64,000 bases of DNA from an uncultured Myxococcales bacterium. Lineage in GTDB: Bacteria; Myxococcota_A; UBA9042. Below the pieces are notes generated by a model. The model did not search any database, was not told where the DNA came from, and saw only the letters and a program-made list of their open reading frames with translations. Below, piece after piece: positions 7,608 to 16,038 of the stretch (position 1 is the stretch's first letter; each line of letters begins with the position of its first letter). The DNA lies in contig CAIXGW010000203.1 in the NCBI GenBank assembly GCA_903919145.1, positions 1 to 64,000 of the forward strand, written 5' to 3'. Made by a program: the position numbers and the translations under genes.

Positions 7608-9401
7608 ATGAGCGGCGGAGCCATCCTCGCAATCATCGGCAGCTTGATCGCGCTGCTCGGTCCCAACCTCGGCATGGGCGGCGGGTCAGTTGACTCCGAA
7701 GCCTCGGGGTTGAAAAACGCCTTCTCGATGACCTACATCGAGGAGTTCAACTACAAGGCTATCGGCGGCATCCAGATGCTACCGGGGCAGGTCTCTGCGC
7801 TGTTGGCGATTGCCTCCATCGTGGTGGCCTTCCTGATCTTCAAGCAGCGCAAACGCAAGCTCGCTTGGGTGGTCACGGTAAGCTCGCTGCTGCAGATCGC
7901 ACTGGCGTGGTGGGCGTTTGACGGCGTCTACAACCTGGCTCCCTGCACCGCGCCAGAGATGATCTGCGACGCGTCGGGCGGCCTGATTCCAGAGACCTAC
8001 CTGCACATGAACGGCATCATCTGGATGGTCGTGGGCGGCGTGCTGGCGTTCTTTGCTGGCTTGGCCACTCTTGCCTCCTTTGACGAGTACTCCAAAGAGC
8101 AGCGCTTTTTGCGGGTGGCGTTGGCGTGGAACGATCAGGTCGTGGCAGAGCAGGTGTTCTTCAACCAGCGCCCGGTGACCATCGGCGAAGACATCAAGAA
8201 TGTCTTTCAGTTGGCAGCCGGAGGCCTGGATAGCCACGTGCTGTTCAGCCCCAGCGGTCCAGAGAAGTACTCCATGACGGTTCCGTCTTCGCTGACTGGC
8301 CTGGTGACCGTGGGCGGTGCTGAGAAGCCTGCTTCGGGCAGCATGGAGATCACCCGCGGCGATCACGGTCACCTGTCGTTTGAGAACGGCGTTGACCTGC
8401 ACTTCAGCTTCACCGGTGCCCAGCCCGGCGCGTTGATCGGCACCCACCACAACCGCAACACCGCTCTGTCGATCTCGTTTGCTGCGGTGTTCTCTCTGTC
8501 GACCATCCTGTTTGTGCTGGTGAATTCCGTGGCTATCCACGCCGAGGAAGAGCTGGACCGCGAAAAGATCGAGCAGAAGAACCGCGGCCTGATCGAAGTG
8601 GCCGTCGAAGAGAAAGAAGAGCAGAAGCCAGAAGAGATCAAGCCAGAGGGCGCCGACGACGACACCACCGCCAAGAAGGCCGGCGGCGAAGAGGGCAAGT
8701 TTGGCGATCCCGACCAGGATCCCAACAAGTCTTCCAAGGTGCCGCGCATGGACGGGCCGATGCGAGACAAGATCGACGTCAAGAACATCGGCATCGCCAA
8801 GGTCCTTGGTGGCCCACAGGCAATGACCGGCGCCATTGGCAACATCATGGCCGGCGACACTGGCGCGATCTCCAGCAAGATGGCGGTCGCCATGTCTGGC
8901 GAAGGCGGCGAGCTGGTCATCGGTCACGGCTCGGGCGGCATGGGCTTTCGCGGTACCGGCTCGGGTGGCGGCGGCGAAGGCTACGGCCGTCTCCATGGCC
9001 TGGGCGCCATCGACACCGGCGGCGGTACTGGCCGCAATGCCGACATGGGCATTGGCCGCAAGTCCTCCAAGAAGGTGGCCAAGATCAACATCGCCCAGGG
9101 TCAGTCCACCGGCGGTTGCGACAAGGGCGACATCAGCAAGAACGTGCGCGCCCGCGCCGCCTCGCTGCGAGCCTGCTATGAGACCCAGCTGATGTCCAAG
9201 CCCGACCTGGCCGGCAAGATCACCGTGCAGTGGACCATCAACGGCGAAGGCAAAGTGCAGAATGACAAGGTCGTCGACGACAGCATGAAGAACAGCGCCG
9301 TCACCGACTGCGTCCAGCGCACCATTCGGCGCATCTCGTTCATGAAGCCGGAAGCGGGCGTGTGCGTCATCCAGTGGCCGTTCGTGTTCAATCCGGGCTA
9401 G
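7608..9401 (+). CDS. AgmX/PglI C-terminal (TonB-like) domain membrane protein
   Basis: The protein has 597 residues; the ATG at 7608 follows CTGGAGAAAC. The N-terminus has four hydrophobic helices within the first 175 residues, then a soluble segment (about 180-285), another helix (about 290-310), and a charged Glu/Lys-rich linker. A Gly-rich region (about 400-480) leads to a C-terminal AgmX/PglI-type domain (about 505-597). That domain has the paired Cys and the pattern SLRACYETQL ... GKITVQWTINGEGKV ... CVQRTIRRISF found in TonB-like proteins. In Myxococcus xanthus AgmX/GltJ and PglI/GltG use this domain in the inner-membrane part of the gliding motor. Unlike AgmX, no N-terminal zinc ribbon or GYF domain is seen. 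Role by family: an energy- or signal-transducing link across the periplasm. It could serve the Glt/Nfs-like cluster at the other end of the window. Confidence 0.8.
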   Translation: MSGGAILAIIGSLIALLGPNLGMGGGSVDSEASGLKNAFSMTYIEEFNYKAIGGIQMLPGQVSALLAIASIVVAFLIFKQRKRKLAWVVTVSSLLQIALAWWAFDGVYNLAPCTAPEMICDASGGLIPETYLHMNGIIWMVVGGVLAFFAGLATLASFDEYSKEQRFLRVALAWNDQVVAEQVFFNQRPVTIGEDIKNVFQLAAGGLDSHVLFSPSGPEKYSMTVPSSLTGLVTVGGAEKPASGSMEITRGDHGHLSFENGVDLHFSFTGAQPGALIGTHHNRNTALSISFAAVFSLSTILFVLVNSVAIHAEEELDREKIEQKNRGLIEVAVEEKEEQKPEEIKPEGADDDTTAKKAGGEEGKFGDPDQDPNKSSKVPRMDGPMRDKIDVKNIGIAKVLGGPQAMTGAIGNIMAGDTGAISSKMAVAMSGEGGELVIGHGSGGMGFRGTGSGGGGEGYGRLHGLGAIDTGGGTGRNADMGIGRKSSKKVAKINIAQGQSTGGCDKGDISKNVRARAASLRACYETQLMSKPDLAGKITVQWTINGEGKVQNDKVVDDSMKNSAVTDCVQRTIRRISFMKPEAGVCVIQWPFVFNPG

Positions 9402-9696
9402 CCAGACCCTCCCCAACAACGCGTTGTTTTCCGCTGCGCCCCTAAGGGGGCCCGCTATGCTCCTCCCCTGCGCGGGCCTTCTTCGGCCGCCAGGGGCCGA
9501 GCGATGGGCCGGGCGTGTGGAGCCCTGAGCCATGGCTAGCCAGCTGTTCAGGACGCGACCGTGCTAGTCAGGCCTGATACCAGTCTGAGTGGCGCAAGCG
9601 AGCGCCGCCAGCTAATGGCCGCGGCGATGGGTCACCGTAGAACCGCCCAGACAATATCTAAGCTGATCCGGTCTCTAGAGGGTGTGGGCGCTGACC
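9402..9696. other. Convergent intergenic region without a gene
   Basis: This is a 295-bp gap between the AgmX-like gene and fur, which face each other. It holds a perfect 14-bp palindrome, AACAACGCGTTGTT (9415-9428), followed by TT. It also has a short GCCCC/GGGGC hairpin near 9438-9452 and a GGCC-TTCTTC-GGCC hairpin near 9476-9490. These may end transcription from either side. No credible open frame or RNA gene was found. Confidence 0.4.
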
Positions 9697-10164
9697 CTAG
9701 GCCTTGGCGGTCGCTTGGCAGGCGGGGCACAGACCAAACAGGTCCATGCGGTGGGCCTTGAGCGTAAAACCGTGAGCCTTGGCCACGGCCTTCTGCAGCT
9801 GCTCGATGGCCTCGTCTTCAAACTCGACGATGGTGGCGCAGCGGGTGCAGATCAAGTGGTCGTGGTGGTCCTCTACGCCAATCGCCACTTCATAACGGGC
9901 GGTGCCGTCGCCAAATTGCCCGGCGTTGACCAGCCCGACCCTCTCCAGCAGCTTGACCGTGCGGTAGACCGTGGCGTAGCCAATCGTCGGGTCGCTCTCT
10001 CTGACGGCGCGGTGCAGCTCTTCCACGTTCAGATGGCGGTGGTGGAACAGCGTCTGGGCGATCTGGCGGCGCTGCTTGGTCGGGCGCTGGCGATCGCGGA
10101 CGATCGCTTCATCGACGCAGGTCAGCCAGGTCTCCAAAGAAAGGGGAGCCGGTGCGTCGGTCAT
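9697..10164 (-). CDS. fur: Fur-family ferric uptake regulator
   Basis: The protein has 155 residues. The ATG at 10164 has TGGAGT eight bases upstream; an ORF extension to 10248 lacks Fur homology. The N-terminal winged helix shows TKQRRQIAQTL and the recognition region IGYATVYRTVKLLERVGLV. The dimerisation half has HHDHLICTRC and LFGLCPACQ, giving two CxxC pairs that form the structural zinc site, and HHDH metal ligands. In Fur proteins, ferrous iron promotes binding to a 19-bp palindrome that blocks promoters. A good match to that box lies in the feo promoter 1.5 kb away, which supports Fur over the related PerR/Zur. PerR or Zur specificity cannot be fully excluded from sequence alone. Confidence 0.88.
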   Translation of the reverse strand: MTDAPAPLSLETWLTCVDEAIVRDRQRPTKQRRQIAQTLFHHRHLNVEELHRAVRESDPTIGYATVYRTVKLLERVGLVNAGQFGDGTARYEVAIGVEDHHDHLICTRCATIVEFEDEAIEQLQKAVAKAHGFTLKAHRMDLFGLCPACQATAKA

Positions 10165-10324
10165 GGCGGAACTCCAGGGGCCCAAGGGTGGCAGGCGCGC
10201 GCGAGTTTGGCCCAACCCCCTGCGGTGCCGCAAGGGTAGGGCAGGCAAACTGCGAAATCGCTTGTACTAGTGACCCCACACCCCAAGCGCAGATCAGGTC
10301 GCCCGCGCCGGCGCCGGCAATTCC

Positions 10325-10354
10325 TTGTCTGGAAGGGCGCTCCCGTGGTACACC
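10325..10354 (+). promoter_or_regulatory. Weak putative promoter for the coiled-coil protein gene
   Basis: TTGTCT (10325-10330) and TACACC (10349-10354) are 18 bases apart, ahead of the ATG at 10408. The match is only partial. Confidence 0.3.
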
Positions 10355-10407
10355 GCCCGGCGCGCCGCGATCGGAAATTCCGCGGTCACCTGACGATGGG
10401 GGCATTT

Positions 10408-11589
10408 ATGAACGTAATGGTATTGGCAAGCGTAGCGGCTCTGTGCGGTTTGGCCGCCATCTGGCTGTGGTTGCAGCAGTCCAAGGGCGAAGATCTGCTG
10501 AAGAAGGCCTTGGAGCGCGCAGAAAAGGCAGAGGCCCTGGCTCGCCAGCAAGCCGATCGCGCCGACAGCATCCGCAAGAAGATCGAGGCGCCTCGCGAAG
10601 CCGCTCCCAAGGAAGACAAGGCCTTGAAGGAGACGCGCGCGGCCATGGTCGTGGCCAAAGAAGAGGTCAAGCGCCTGCAGGCGATCGTCAAGCGCGCCGA
10701 GCAGGACAACCAGGACATCCAGATCAAGCAGCGCCGCGCCGAAGCCCGCGTCGAAGAGCTGAGCAACGCTTTGGCCGCTGGCGCCTACAAGAAGGCACCG
10801 CCCGCACCCGAGCCCGAGGCCCCGCCGCCGGCGCCGCCAGAAGAGCCGCGCGCCCCAGTTGCCGTGGACCCCATGGCCGAAGAGCGCGCCCAGCTTCGCC
10901 GCGCAGAGCTGGAGGCCGAGCGCGCCGCCCGCCTGGCCGAAGCTGAAAAAGCCCGCACCGAGCGCGAAGCGGCCCGCGCTGCCCGCAATGATGACAAGCT
11001 TCAGGAATTCGTCGACAAGCTCAAAGCCGATCGCGAGCGCCTCAAGCAAATGCTGTTCGATCGCGAGATGGTGTTGCGCATCGAGCGCAAGAGAGGCGAG
11101 CACAATCGCCGCGCCTACATGATGACCATGGGCGCTCTTGAGCTGGCCGAAGACGAGCTCTACCGCATCAAGCATGGCCGCGAGCGCCCAGAGCTCGTTC
11201 CCACCCGCATGGGCGAGCTGGAAGAAGAGGGCTCAGAGCAGCCGCAGATCACCGCCGAGGAAGAAGCCGAGGCCCGCGCAGCCGTGGCCACCGCCGAAGG
11301 TCCTCTGGCGCAAGAGCTGGTGGCTGCCGAGGCTGCCGCCGAGCAGGAAGCCCTGCAGGTCCAAGCCGCTGCACCGCTGGCTGAGCCCGCCGCTGCCCAG
11401 CCCGAGGCGGCCCCGGCGCCTGCCGCTGAGGCGGAACTCGCCGCGCCTGCCGACCCAGTCGCTGCCGCGGTCGAAGTCGCAACCCCAGAGCAAGCTCCTG
11501 CCCCGGTCGACGCCGACGCCCTGACTCAAGCGCCTGCTACTGCTGACGAAACGGTACCGGATCCCGCCGCCGAGACCGCCGCCGTCTGA
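10408..11589 (+). CDS. Membrane-anchored coiled-coil protein with acidic Ala/Pro-rich tail
   Basis: The protein has 393 residues. Start ATG 10408 follows GGGGG eight bases upstream; an ATG at 10396 in the same frame has no clear RBS. Residues 3-23 form a single transmembrane helix (MVLASVAALCGLAAIWLWL), giving a signal-anchor. Residues 25-260 are charged heptad-like helix (KALERAEKAEALARQQADRA and similar), broken by a Pro-rich segment around 130-150. The last 110 residues are Glu/Ala/Pro-rich and low complexity. No known domain is recognised. Such proteins often act as cytoplasmic or periplasmic spacers; direction of the tail is uncertain. Neighbours are fur (divergent) and feo (downstream with its own promoter), so an iron role is not implied. 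Confidence 0.7.
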   Translation: MNVMVLASVAALCGLAAIWLWLQQSKGEDLLKKALERAEKAEALARQQADRADSIRKKIEAPREAAPKEDKALKETRAAMVVAKEEVKRLQAIVKRAEQDNQDIQIKQRRAEARVEELSNALAAGAYKKAPPAPEPEAPPPAPPEEPRAPVAVDPMAEERAQLRRAELEAERAARLAEAEKARTEREAARAARNDDKLQEFVDKLKADRERLKQMLFDREMVLRIERKRGEHNRRAYMMTMGALELAEDELYRIKHGRERPELVPTRMGELEEEGSEQPQITAEEEAEARAAVATAEGPLAQELVAAEAAAEQEALQVQAAAPLAEPAAAQPEAAPAPAAEAELAAPADPVAAAVEVATPEQAPAPVDADALTQAPATADETVPDPAAETAAV

Positions 11590-11676
11590 GCAGCCGCGCG
11601 TGGCGCCGCCCAGATCTCCGGGCAGGCCCAGCGACCCTGGCTCCGACATAGGCGTGACAATCTCCGCCGCCCGCCC

Positions 11677-11705
11677 TTGGCAGTGAAATTGAAAATCGTT
11701 ATCAT
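11677..11705 (+). promoter_or_regulatory. feo operon promoter
   Basis: TTGGCA (11677-11682) and TATCAT (11700-11705) are separated by exactly 17 bases, each matching the sigma-70 consensus at five of six positions. Transcription would begin near 11712, about 34 bases before feoA. A Fur box overlaps the spacer and the -10 element. Confidence 0.75.
11685..11703 (+). promoter_or_regulatory. Fur box (operator)
   Basis: GAAATTGAAAATCGTTATC matches 15 of 19 positions of the Fur consensus GATAATGATAATCATTATC. It covers the spacer and most of the -10 of the feo promoter, the expected place for iron-dependent repression by the Fur protein encoded at 9697-10164. Confidence 0.8.
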
Positions 11706-11745
11706 TGACTTCCGCCGCCTCTGCGGCCGTCACTGAGAGAAGGGC

Positions 11746-12051
11746 ATGCTGTACCAAGAGCTGGAGCCCGTTGGCGATAACGCTCAGTCCGCTGCCCGGC
11801 CTGCAGCGGTTCAGCTGACCCTTGCCACGCTGGCGGTCGGCACTGCCGCCACGGTCCAGGCGGTACAGCTGTGGGATTCGCTGGGCGATCGCTTGGTCGA
11901 GCTGGGGCTGACCCCCGGCGCGCCAATCGAGGTGCTGCGCCGCGGTCTGTTTGGCGGGCCGGTTCAGGTGCGGATCCGCGATTTCGCGCTGTCGGTCAAT
12001 CGCCTCCAGGCGCAGGCGATCCAGGTTCGCGCGGAGGCGGTGCGTGGCTGA
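11746..12051 (+). CDS. feoA: Ferrous iron transport protein A
   Basis: The protein has 101 residues; the ATG at 11746 follows GAGAGAAGG. It has an SH3-like FeoA fold with the family pattern: a hydrophobic start (LTLATLAVGTAATVQAV), then DRLVELGLTPGAPIEVLRR, then GGPVQVRIRDFALSVNRLQA. The N-terminal 20 residues extend slightly beyond typical FeoA. FeoA is a cytoplasmic partner needed for ferrous uptake by FeoB. Its last eight bases overlap the start of feoB, and a Fur-controlled promoter precedes it. Confidence 0.9.
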   Translation: MLYQELEPVGDNAQSAARPAAVQLTLATLAVGTAATVQAVQLWDSLGDRLVELGLTPGAPIEVLRRGLFGGPVQVRIRDFALSVNRLQAQAIQVRAEAVRG

Positions 12052-14221
12052 GTCCCGGCCCCCAGGCGCGCTTGAGGTCGCGCTGTGCGGCAATCCCAAC
12101 ACAGGGAAGACCACTCTCTACAATCAGTTGACCGGGGCGCGCGCCCATGTGGGCAACTATCCCGGCATCACGGTAGACCGCCGCGTGGGCGAGCACACCT
12201 GCGCCAACGACAGCCAGTGGCGCGTGCACGATCTGCCCGGCACCTACAGCTTGACGGCCCATAGCCCAGAAGAGGAAATCGCCCACCAAGCGCTGACGGG
12301 GCGCCTGGATGGCCCCGCCCCAGACGTGGTGGTGGTGGTTCTGGACGCCAGCAATCTGGCGCGCAACCTGTTGCTCCTGTTACAGGTTGCCGAGCTCGGC
12401 TGTCCGGCGGTGGCCGCCCTGAACATGATGGATGCCGCCCAAGCGGCCGGTTTGGCGGTGGACCTGCCCGGCCTTCGCCAGCAGTTTGGCTGCCCGTTTG
12501 TGGCCATGGTGGCGCGGACCGGCCAGGGCTTGCTTGAGCTCGAGCAAGCCGTGCAGCAGGTGGCGGCCCAGCCAGAGCTTGGCAGGGTCACGCCCACCCT
12601 CTGGTCGCCCGCGGTGTTGCAGACACTGGAGCAAATTCGCCAGTTGCATCCTCTATTGGCCGATGCCCCGCCCGGCGAGCTGCTGTGGTGGCTGGCCGCC
12701 GACCGCTTGGTGGCCGACCACCTGCAGCCGGGCTTGGGCTCGCTGCTGCACGCCCAGGTCCCGCGCCAGCCTCAGGCCGATGGCGACGTGCGCCGCCTGC
12801 TGGTGCATGAGCGCTATGCCCGCATCGACGCAGCGCTGGCCGAGACCGTGCGGCGCACCCGGCCTCAGCAGCGCAGTTCCAGCGACCGCGTCGATGATGT
12901 GCTGCTGCACCCGGTAGCCGGCGTGGCGCTGTTCTTGGTCGCCATGGGCCTGCTGTTTCAAGCGGTTTTTGCCTGGGCGACCCCGGTGGCCGACGGTGTT
13001 GGCGAGCTGATGGCGGCGCTGAGTGCCCAGGTTCAGCAGTGGCTGCCAGACAACCTGCTGCGCGACGTGCTGATTGATGGCGTCTTGGCCGGTGTCGGCG
13101 GCACGCTGGTGTTCTTGCCGCAAATCTTGATTCTGTTTGCCGGAATTGCCTTGCTCGAGGACTCCGGCTACTTGTCGCGGGCTGCCTTCTTGGTCGACCG
13201 GCTGATGGCCCGCGCGGGCCTGCCGGGCAAGGCGTTTGTGCCGCTGCTGTCTTCGCATGCCTGCGCCGTGCCGGGCATTCTTGCCGCCCGCACCATGGCC
13301 GATCCGCGCGACCGCCTGCTGACGGTGTTGATTGCGCCGCTGATGTCGTGCTCGGCTCGGCTGCCGGTCTATACCCTGGTCACGGCGGCGGTGTTCTCTG
13401 GCTCTGCGCCGCTGCTGGGATTCTTGTCGGTCGGCGGACTGATTGTGGCGGGCATGTACATTCTTGGCTTTCTGCTGGCCCTGGTGGCGGCGGCGGTGTT
13501 CCGCCGAACCTTGATTCCCGGCCAGGGCGCGCCGCTGCTGCTGGAGATGCCGCCCTACCGCTGGCCGCGGCCGCGCAACGTGCTGCGGGTCCTGTGGGAT
13601 CGCGGTATCGACTTCACCATTCAGACGGGCGCGACGATCGTGGCCCTGACGGTGGTGCTCTGGGCGCTGATGACCTTTCCCCGCCAAGGCTTGGCCGATC
13701 ACGAGCGGGCAGCCTTGACGGCTACGGCCCACGCCACCGCCGCGGCCCACACCCCAGAGCGCGCCAAAGCCGAGGCGGCGATTCAAGCCCGCGATGCCCA
13801 GGTCCGTCTAGAAAATAGCCTGGCCGGCCAGCTGGGCAAGGTCATCGAACCGGCCATCCAGCCTTTGGGTTTTGACTGGCGCATCGGCATTGGCTTGGTC
13901 GGGTCGCTGGCTGCTCGCGAAGTGCTGGTGCCGGTCATGGCGCAGATTTACGGGCGTGGCAGCCAAGGCGATGTCGACGATGCCTTTGCCGCCGATGTGG
14001 GTGGGGCGATGGCCAAGGCCGGGGCGCTGACGCCGCTGTCAGGCCTGTCTCTGATGGTATTTTTTGCAGTGGCGATGCAGTGTTTCAACACGCTTGCCAC
14101 CATTGCCAGAGAGACGCGCTCCTGGAGATGGGCGCTGTTCGCCCTGACCTACCTCAACGGCGCGGCGTGGCTGCTGTCGTTTGTGGTCTACCAGACCGGG
14201 CGCGCGCTCGGTTATACCTAG
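12044..14221 (+). CDS. feoB: Ferrous iron transporter B (GTPase permease)
   Basis: The protein has 725 residues, close to the usual FeoB length. The GTG at 12044 has GGAGG at 12033-12037 and overlaps feoA by eight bases; the frame continues upstream but without FeoB homology. The N-terminal G domain shows G1 GNPNTGKT (16-23), G3 DLPG (63-66) and G4 NMMD (127-130). Then follow the helical regulator domain and the membrane core, with two Gate-type halves (GVLAGVGGTLVFLPQILILF, and IGLVGSLAAREVLVPVM). FeoB imports Fe(II) across the inner membrane, coupled to nucleotide hydrolysis. Expression should follow the Fur box upstream of feoA. No truncation or frameshift is visible. Confidence 0.95.
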   Translation: MAESRPPGALEVALCGNPNTGKTTLYNQLTGARAHVGNYPGITVDRRVGEHTCANDSQWRVHDLPGTYSLTAHSPEEEIAHQALTGRLDGPAPDVVVVVLDASNLARNLLLLLQVAELGCPAVAALNMMDAAQAAGLAVDLPGLRQQFGCPFVAMVARTGQGLLELEQAVQQVAAQPELGRVTPTLWSPAVLQTLEQIRQLHPLLADAPPGELLWWLAADRLVADHLQPGLGSLLHAQVPRQPQADGDVRRLLVHERYARIDAALAETVRRTRPQQRSSSDRVDDVLLHPVAGVALFLVAMGLLFQAVFAWATPVADGVGELMAALSAQVQQWLPDNLLRDVLIDGVLAGVGGTLVFLPQILILFAGIALLEDSGYLSRAAFLVDRLMARAGLPGKAFVPLLSSHACAVPGILAARTMADPRDRLLTVLIAPLMSCSARLPVYTLVTAAVFSGSAPLLGFLSVGGLIVAGMYILGFLLALVAAAVFRRTLIPGQGAPLLLEMPPYRWPRPRNVLRVLWDRGIDFTIQTGATIVALTVVLWALMTFPRQGLADHERAALTATAHATAAAHTPERAKAEAAIQARDAQVRLENSLAGQLGKVIEPAIQPLGFDWRIGIGLVGSLAAREVLVPVMAQIYGRGSQGDVDDAFAADVGGAMAKAGALTPLSGLSLMVFFAVAMQCFNTLATIARETRSWRWALFALTYLNGAAWLLSFVVYQTGRALGYT

Positions 14222-14223
14222 GG

Positions 14224-14424
14224 ATGACCATGGGTTGGGATGCATGGGCTGCGTTGGCGGTGGTGGCGCTGGCTGGCGCGTGGCTGCTGCGCAGAGGGCG
14301 CCAGCCGGGCTGTGCGCGCTGCCCGACCGCGGCAGCCAAGCCCCTGGAGCTGCCCCCCAAGACCTGCGCGTGCTCCGCCGTCCCCGCAGAGCGGCTCAGC
14401 CTGGGTCGGCAGCGCCAGCGCTAG
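14224..14424 (+). CDS. FeoB-associated Cys-rich membrane protein
   Basis: The protein has 66 residues and begins two bases after the feoB stop; an ATG at 14230 is the alternative start with better spacing to TAGGG. One transmembrane helix (WAALAVVALAGAWLL) is followed by a cytoplasmic Cys-rich tail, GCARC ... TCACS. This is the layout of the small FeoB-associated Cys-rich proteins found at the end of feo operons, which may sense redox or bind iron. It is probably co-transcribed with feoAB. A strong hairpin follows 16 bases later. Confidence 0.7.
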   Translation: MTMGWDAWAALAVVALAGAWLLRRGRQPGCARCPTAAAKPLELPPKTCACSAVPAERLSLGRQRQR

Positions 14425-14439
14425 GACCCTGTTGCCGCC

Positions 14440-14472
14440 GGTGCGTGCGCAGGGGCTCGTCCTGCACGCACC
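14440..14472. terminator. Hairpin between feo operon and cca
   Basis: GGTGCGTGC (14440-14448) pairs with GCACGCACC (14464-14472), and AGG/CCT pairs extend the stem across a two-base bulge. It lies between converging genes. There is no T-tract on either side, so it is not a textbook intrinsic terminator, but position and stability suit transcription ending. Confidence 0.45.
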
Positions 14473-14547
14473 CGGGCGCAAACGACATCGAAGTCTGGCC
14501 GACAAGGGGCGGGCGACCGGCAAAACCCAGCTCGGCGGGTCGTCCAG

Positions 14548-15903
14548 CTACGCTTGCGGGGTCTCGGCGATCGCTACGGCTATGGCCACGGCTTGGCTGT
14601 CCTCTGCGCCCTCCAGCTGGGCGTCCTCGGCGGCGGCCAAGGCGACCTTGAAGCGCGGTCCCGGCGCAAAGCCCATAGCTTGCAGGTGGCGGCCCGTCAG
14701 CGCTGGCGGCGGAAACGCCTGGGCTTGCGGCCAGCTGGCCCGTGCCTGCCTCCAGGCCATGGCCGTCGGGAGTTCACCTGCTGCATCGATCAGCTGCAGA
14801 GCCTGGTCGGCCAGCGGATGGCGCAGCCAGCGCGCCAACGGCGCCGGCCAGGGCCGCGGCGGCGGCGGCTGGCGCAGCCACGGCGCTTGCAGACCCTGGT
14901 CGGCCAATTCACTAATCAACATTGCGGCTTGGCGATCGGCATTGGCCAGTCGCAGGGTGCGCTGGGCCTCGGCAGACAGCAGCCAGTCGGTGAGAGGCCA
15001 GCTCAGGCTGGCCAGCGCCAGCGGCAGCTCCAGCGCAGGGCTGGGCTGCAGGCAGGCCTCGCGATCGCCGGCCTCCTGCACCGCGGCCAGGCCGCGCGTG
15101 GCGCGCTGGCGGGCCCTGGCCAGACCGGGATCGGCCGCCAGCAGCTCTGGCCACAGCTGCGCGGCCAGCCCCAGGTCGACCAGCAGCCGCAGCGCTGTCT
15201 CGGCCGTGGGCGTCAGCAGCATCCGCGAAACTTCAGCGGTAATCCGCTCCACCGAGACCTTTTGCAGCGTCGGCGCCAGCTCCAGAATGGCTTGCGCGGT
15301 CTGGGCCTCTACCCTCAGGTCAAAGCGCGCCGCAAAGCGGGCCGCCCGCAGCAGCCGCAGGGCATCCTCGCCAAAGCGCAGCCGCGGCTCGCCAATGGCC
15401 CGCAGCAGCCCGTGGCGCAGGTCGTCCAGCCCACCGACCAGGTCGACCACCAGCCCGGTCTCCGCGCGCCCAACGCTGCCCTCGCCGGCCAGCACCGGGT
15501 CCAGCAGCAAGCCGTTGAGGGTGAAGTCGCGGCGCAAGACGTCTTCGCGCGCGTCGGTAAAGCGCACGTGGTCGGGTCGGCGGCCATCGCTGTAGCCGCC
15601 GTCGGCGCGAAAAGTGGCCACTTCCACTTCGCTCCACTCGCCCTGCAGGGCCTGTAGGCGCACGCGAACTACGCCAAAGGCAATGCCGACCTCGATGACG
15701 CGTCGGAAAAGACGTTTGACCTCAGCAGGCTGCGCCGACGTCGCGACGTCGTAGTCCTTGGGCTCTTGGCCCAGCACCAAGTCGCGCACGCAGCCGCCCA
15801 CCAGGTAGGCTGCATGGCCAGCGTCTCGCAAGACATGGACTATTTGCACGGCGGCGTGGCAATCGGCAGAGGGAAGAAGTTCGACGTGGGCGGCAGCCTG
15901 CAT
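14548..15903 (-). CDS. cca: CCA-adding enzyme / poly(A) polymerase family nucleotidyltransferase
   Basis: The protein has 451 residues. The ATG at 15903 follows a TAGGG-like site; the frame extends to 15996 without homology. The class II nucleotidyltransferase head shows LVGGCVRD (34-41), the metal-binding DYD (50-52), RRDFTLNGLLLDP and the signature GLLRAIGEPRLRFGEDALRL (split across the head-neck junction). RAARFAARF follows. The tail is helical and Ala/Leu-rich. The family adds CCA to tRNA 3' ends or poly(A) tails to RNA; the two cannot be told apart with confidence from these motifs. There is no HD domain of the E. coli type visible. It faces the feo operon. Confidence 0.88.
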   Translation of the reverse strand: MQAAAHVELLPSADCHAAVQIVHVLRDAGHAAYLVGGCVRDLVLGQEPKDYDVATSAQPAEVKRLFRRVIEVGIAFGVVRVRLQALQGEWSEVEVATFRADGGYSDGRRPDHVRFTDAREDVLRRDFTLNGLLLDPVLAGEGSVGRAETGLVVDLVGGLDDLRHGLLRAIGEPRLRFGEDALRLLRAARFAARFDLRVEAQTAQAILELAPTLQKVSVERITAEVSRMLLTPTAETALRLLVDLGLAAQLWPELLAADPGLARARQRATRGLAAVQEAGDREACLQPSPALELPLALASLSWPLTDWLLSAEAQRTLRLANADRQAAMLISELADQGLQAPWLRQPPPPRPWPAPLARWLRHPLADQALQLIDAAGELPTAMAWRQARASWPQAQAFPPPALTGRHLQAMGFAPGPRFKVALAAAEDAQLEGAEDSQAVAIAVAIAETPQA

Positions 15904-16038
15904 GGCCCTAGCATACGGCCGCCAAGGGCCTGCCTTCAACGGGCTGGAATGGCAGCCTACAGATATTGTACACTCTGAGAATTTGGATGGAGGCATCCCC
16001 AGCCTTGCCGCCCCGAACGCCCACAGGAGCCCAAGTTG

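Noticed and set aside
9561-9761. 66-codon frame in the AgmX-fur gap
   Set aside because: No ribosome-binding site and it runs into fur antisense; no domain-like pattern.
14181-14651. 156-codon frame across the feo/cca junction
   Set aside because: Overlaps feoB, the small Cys-rich gene and cca out of frame, with Arg/Gly/Ala-rich composition.
15935-15974. Promoter for the giant surface lipoprotein
   Set aside because: TTCAAC-17-TACAGA and other pairs match only half of the consensus, so no call was made.
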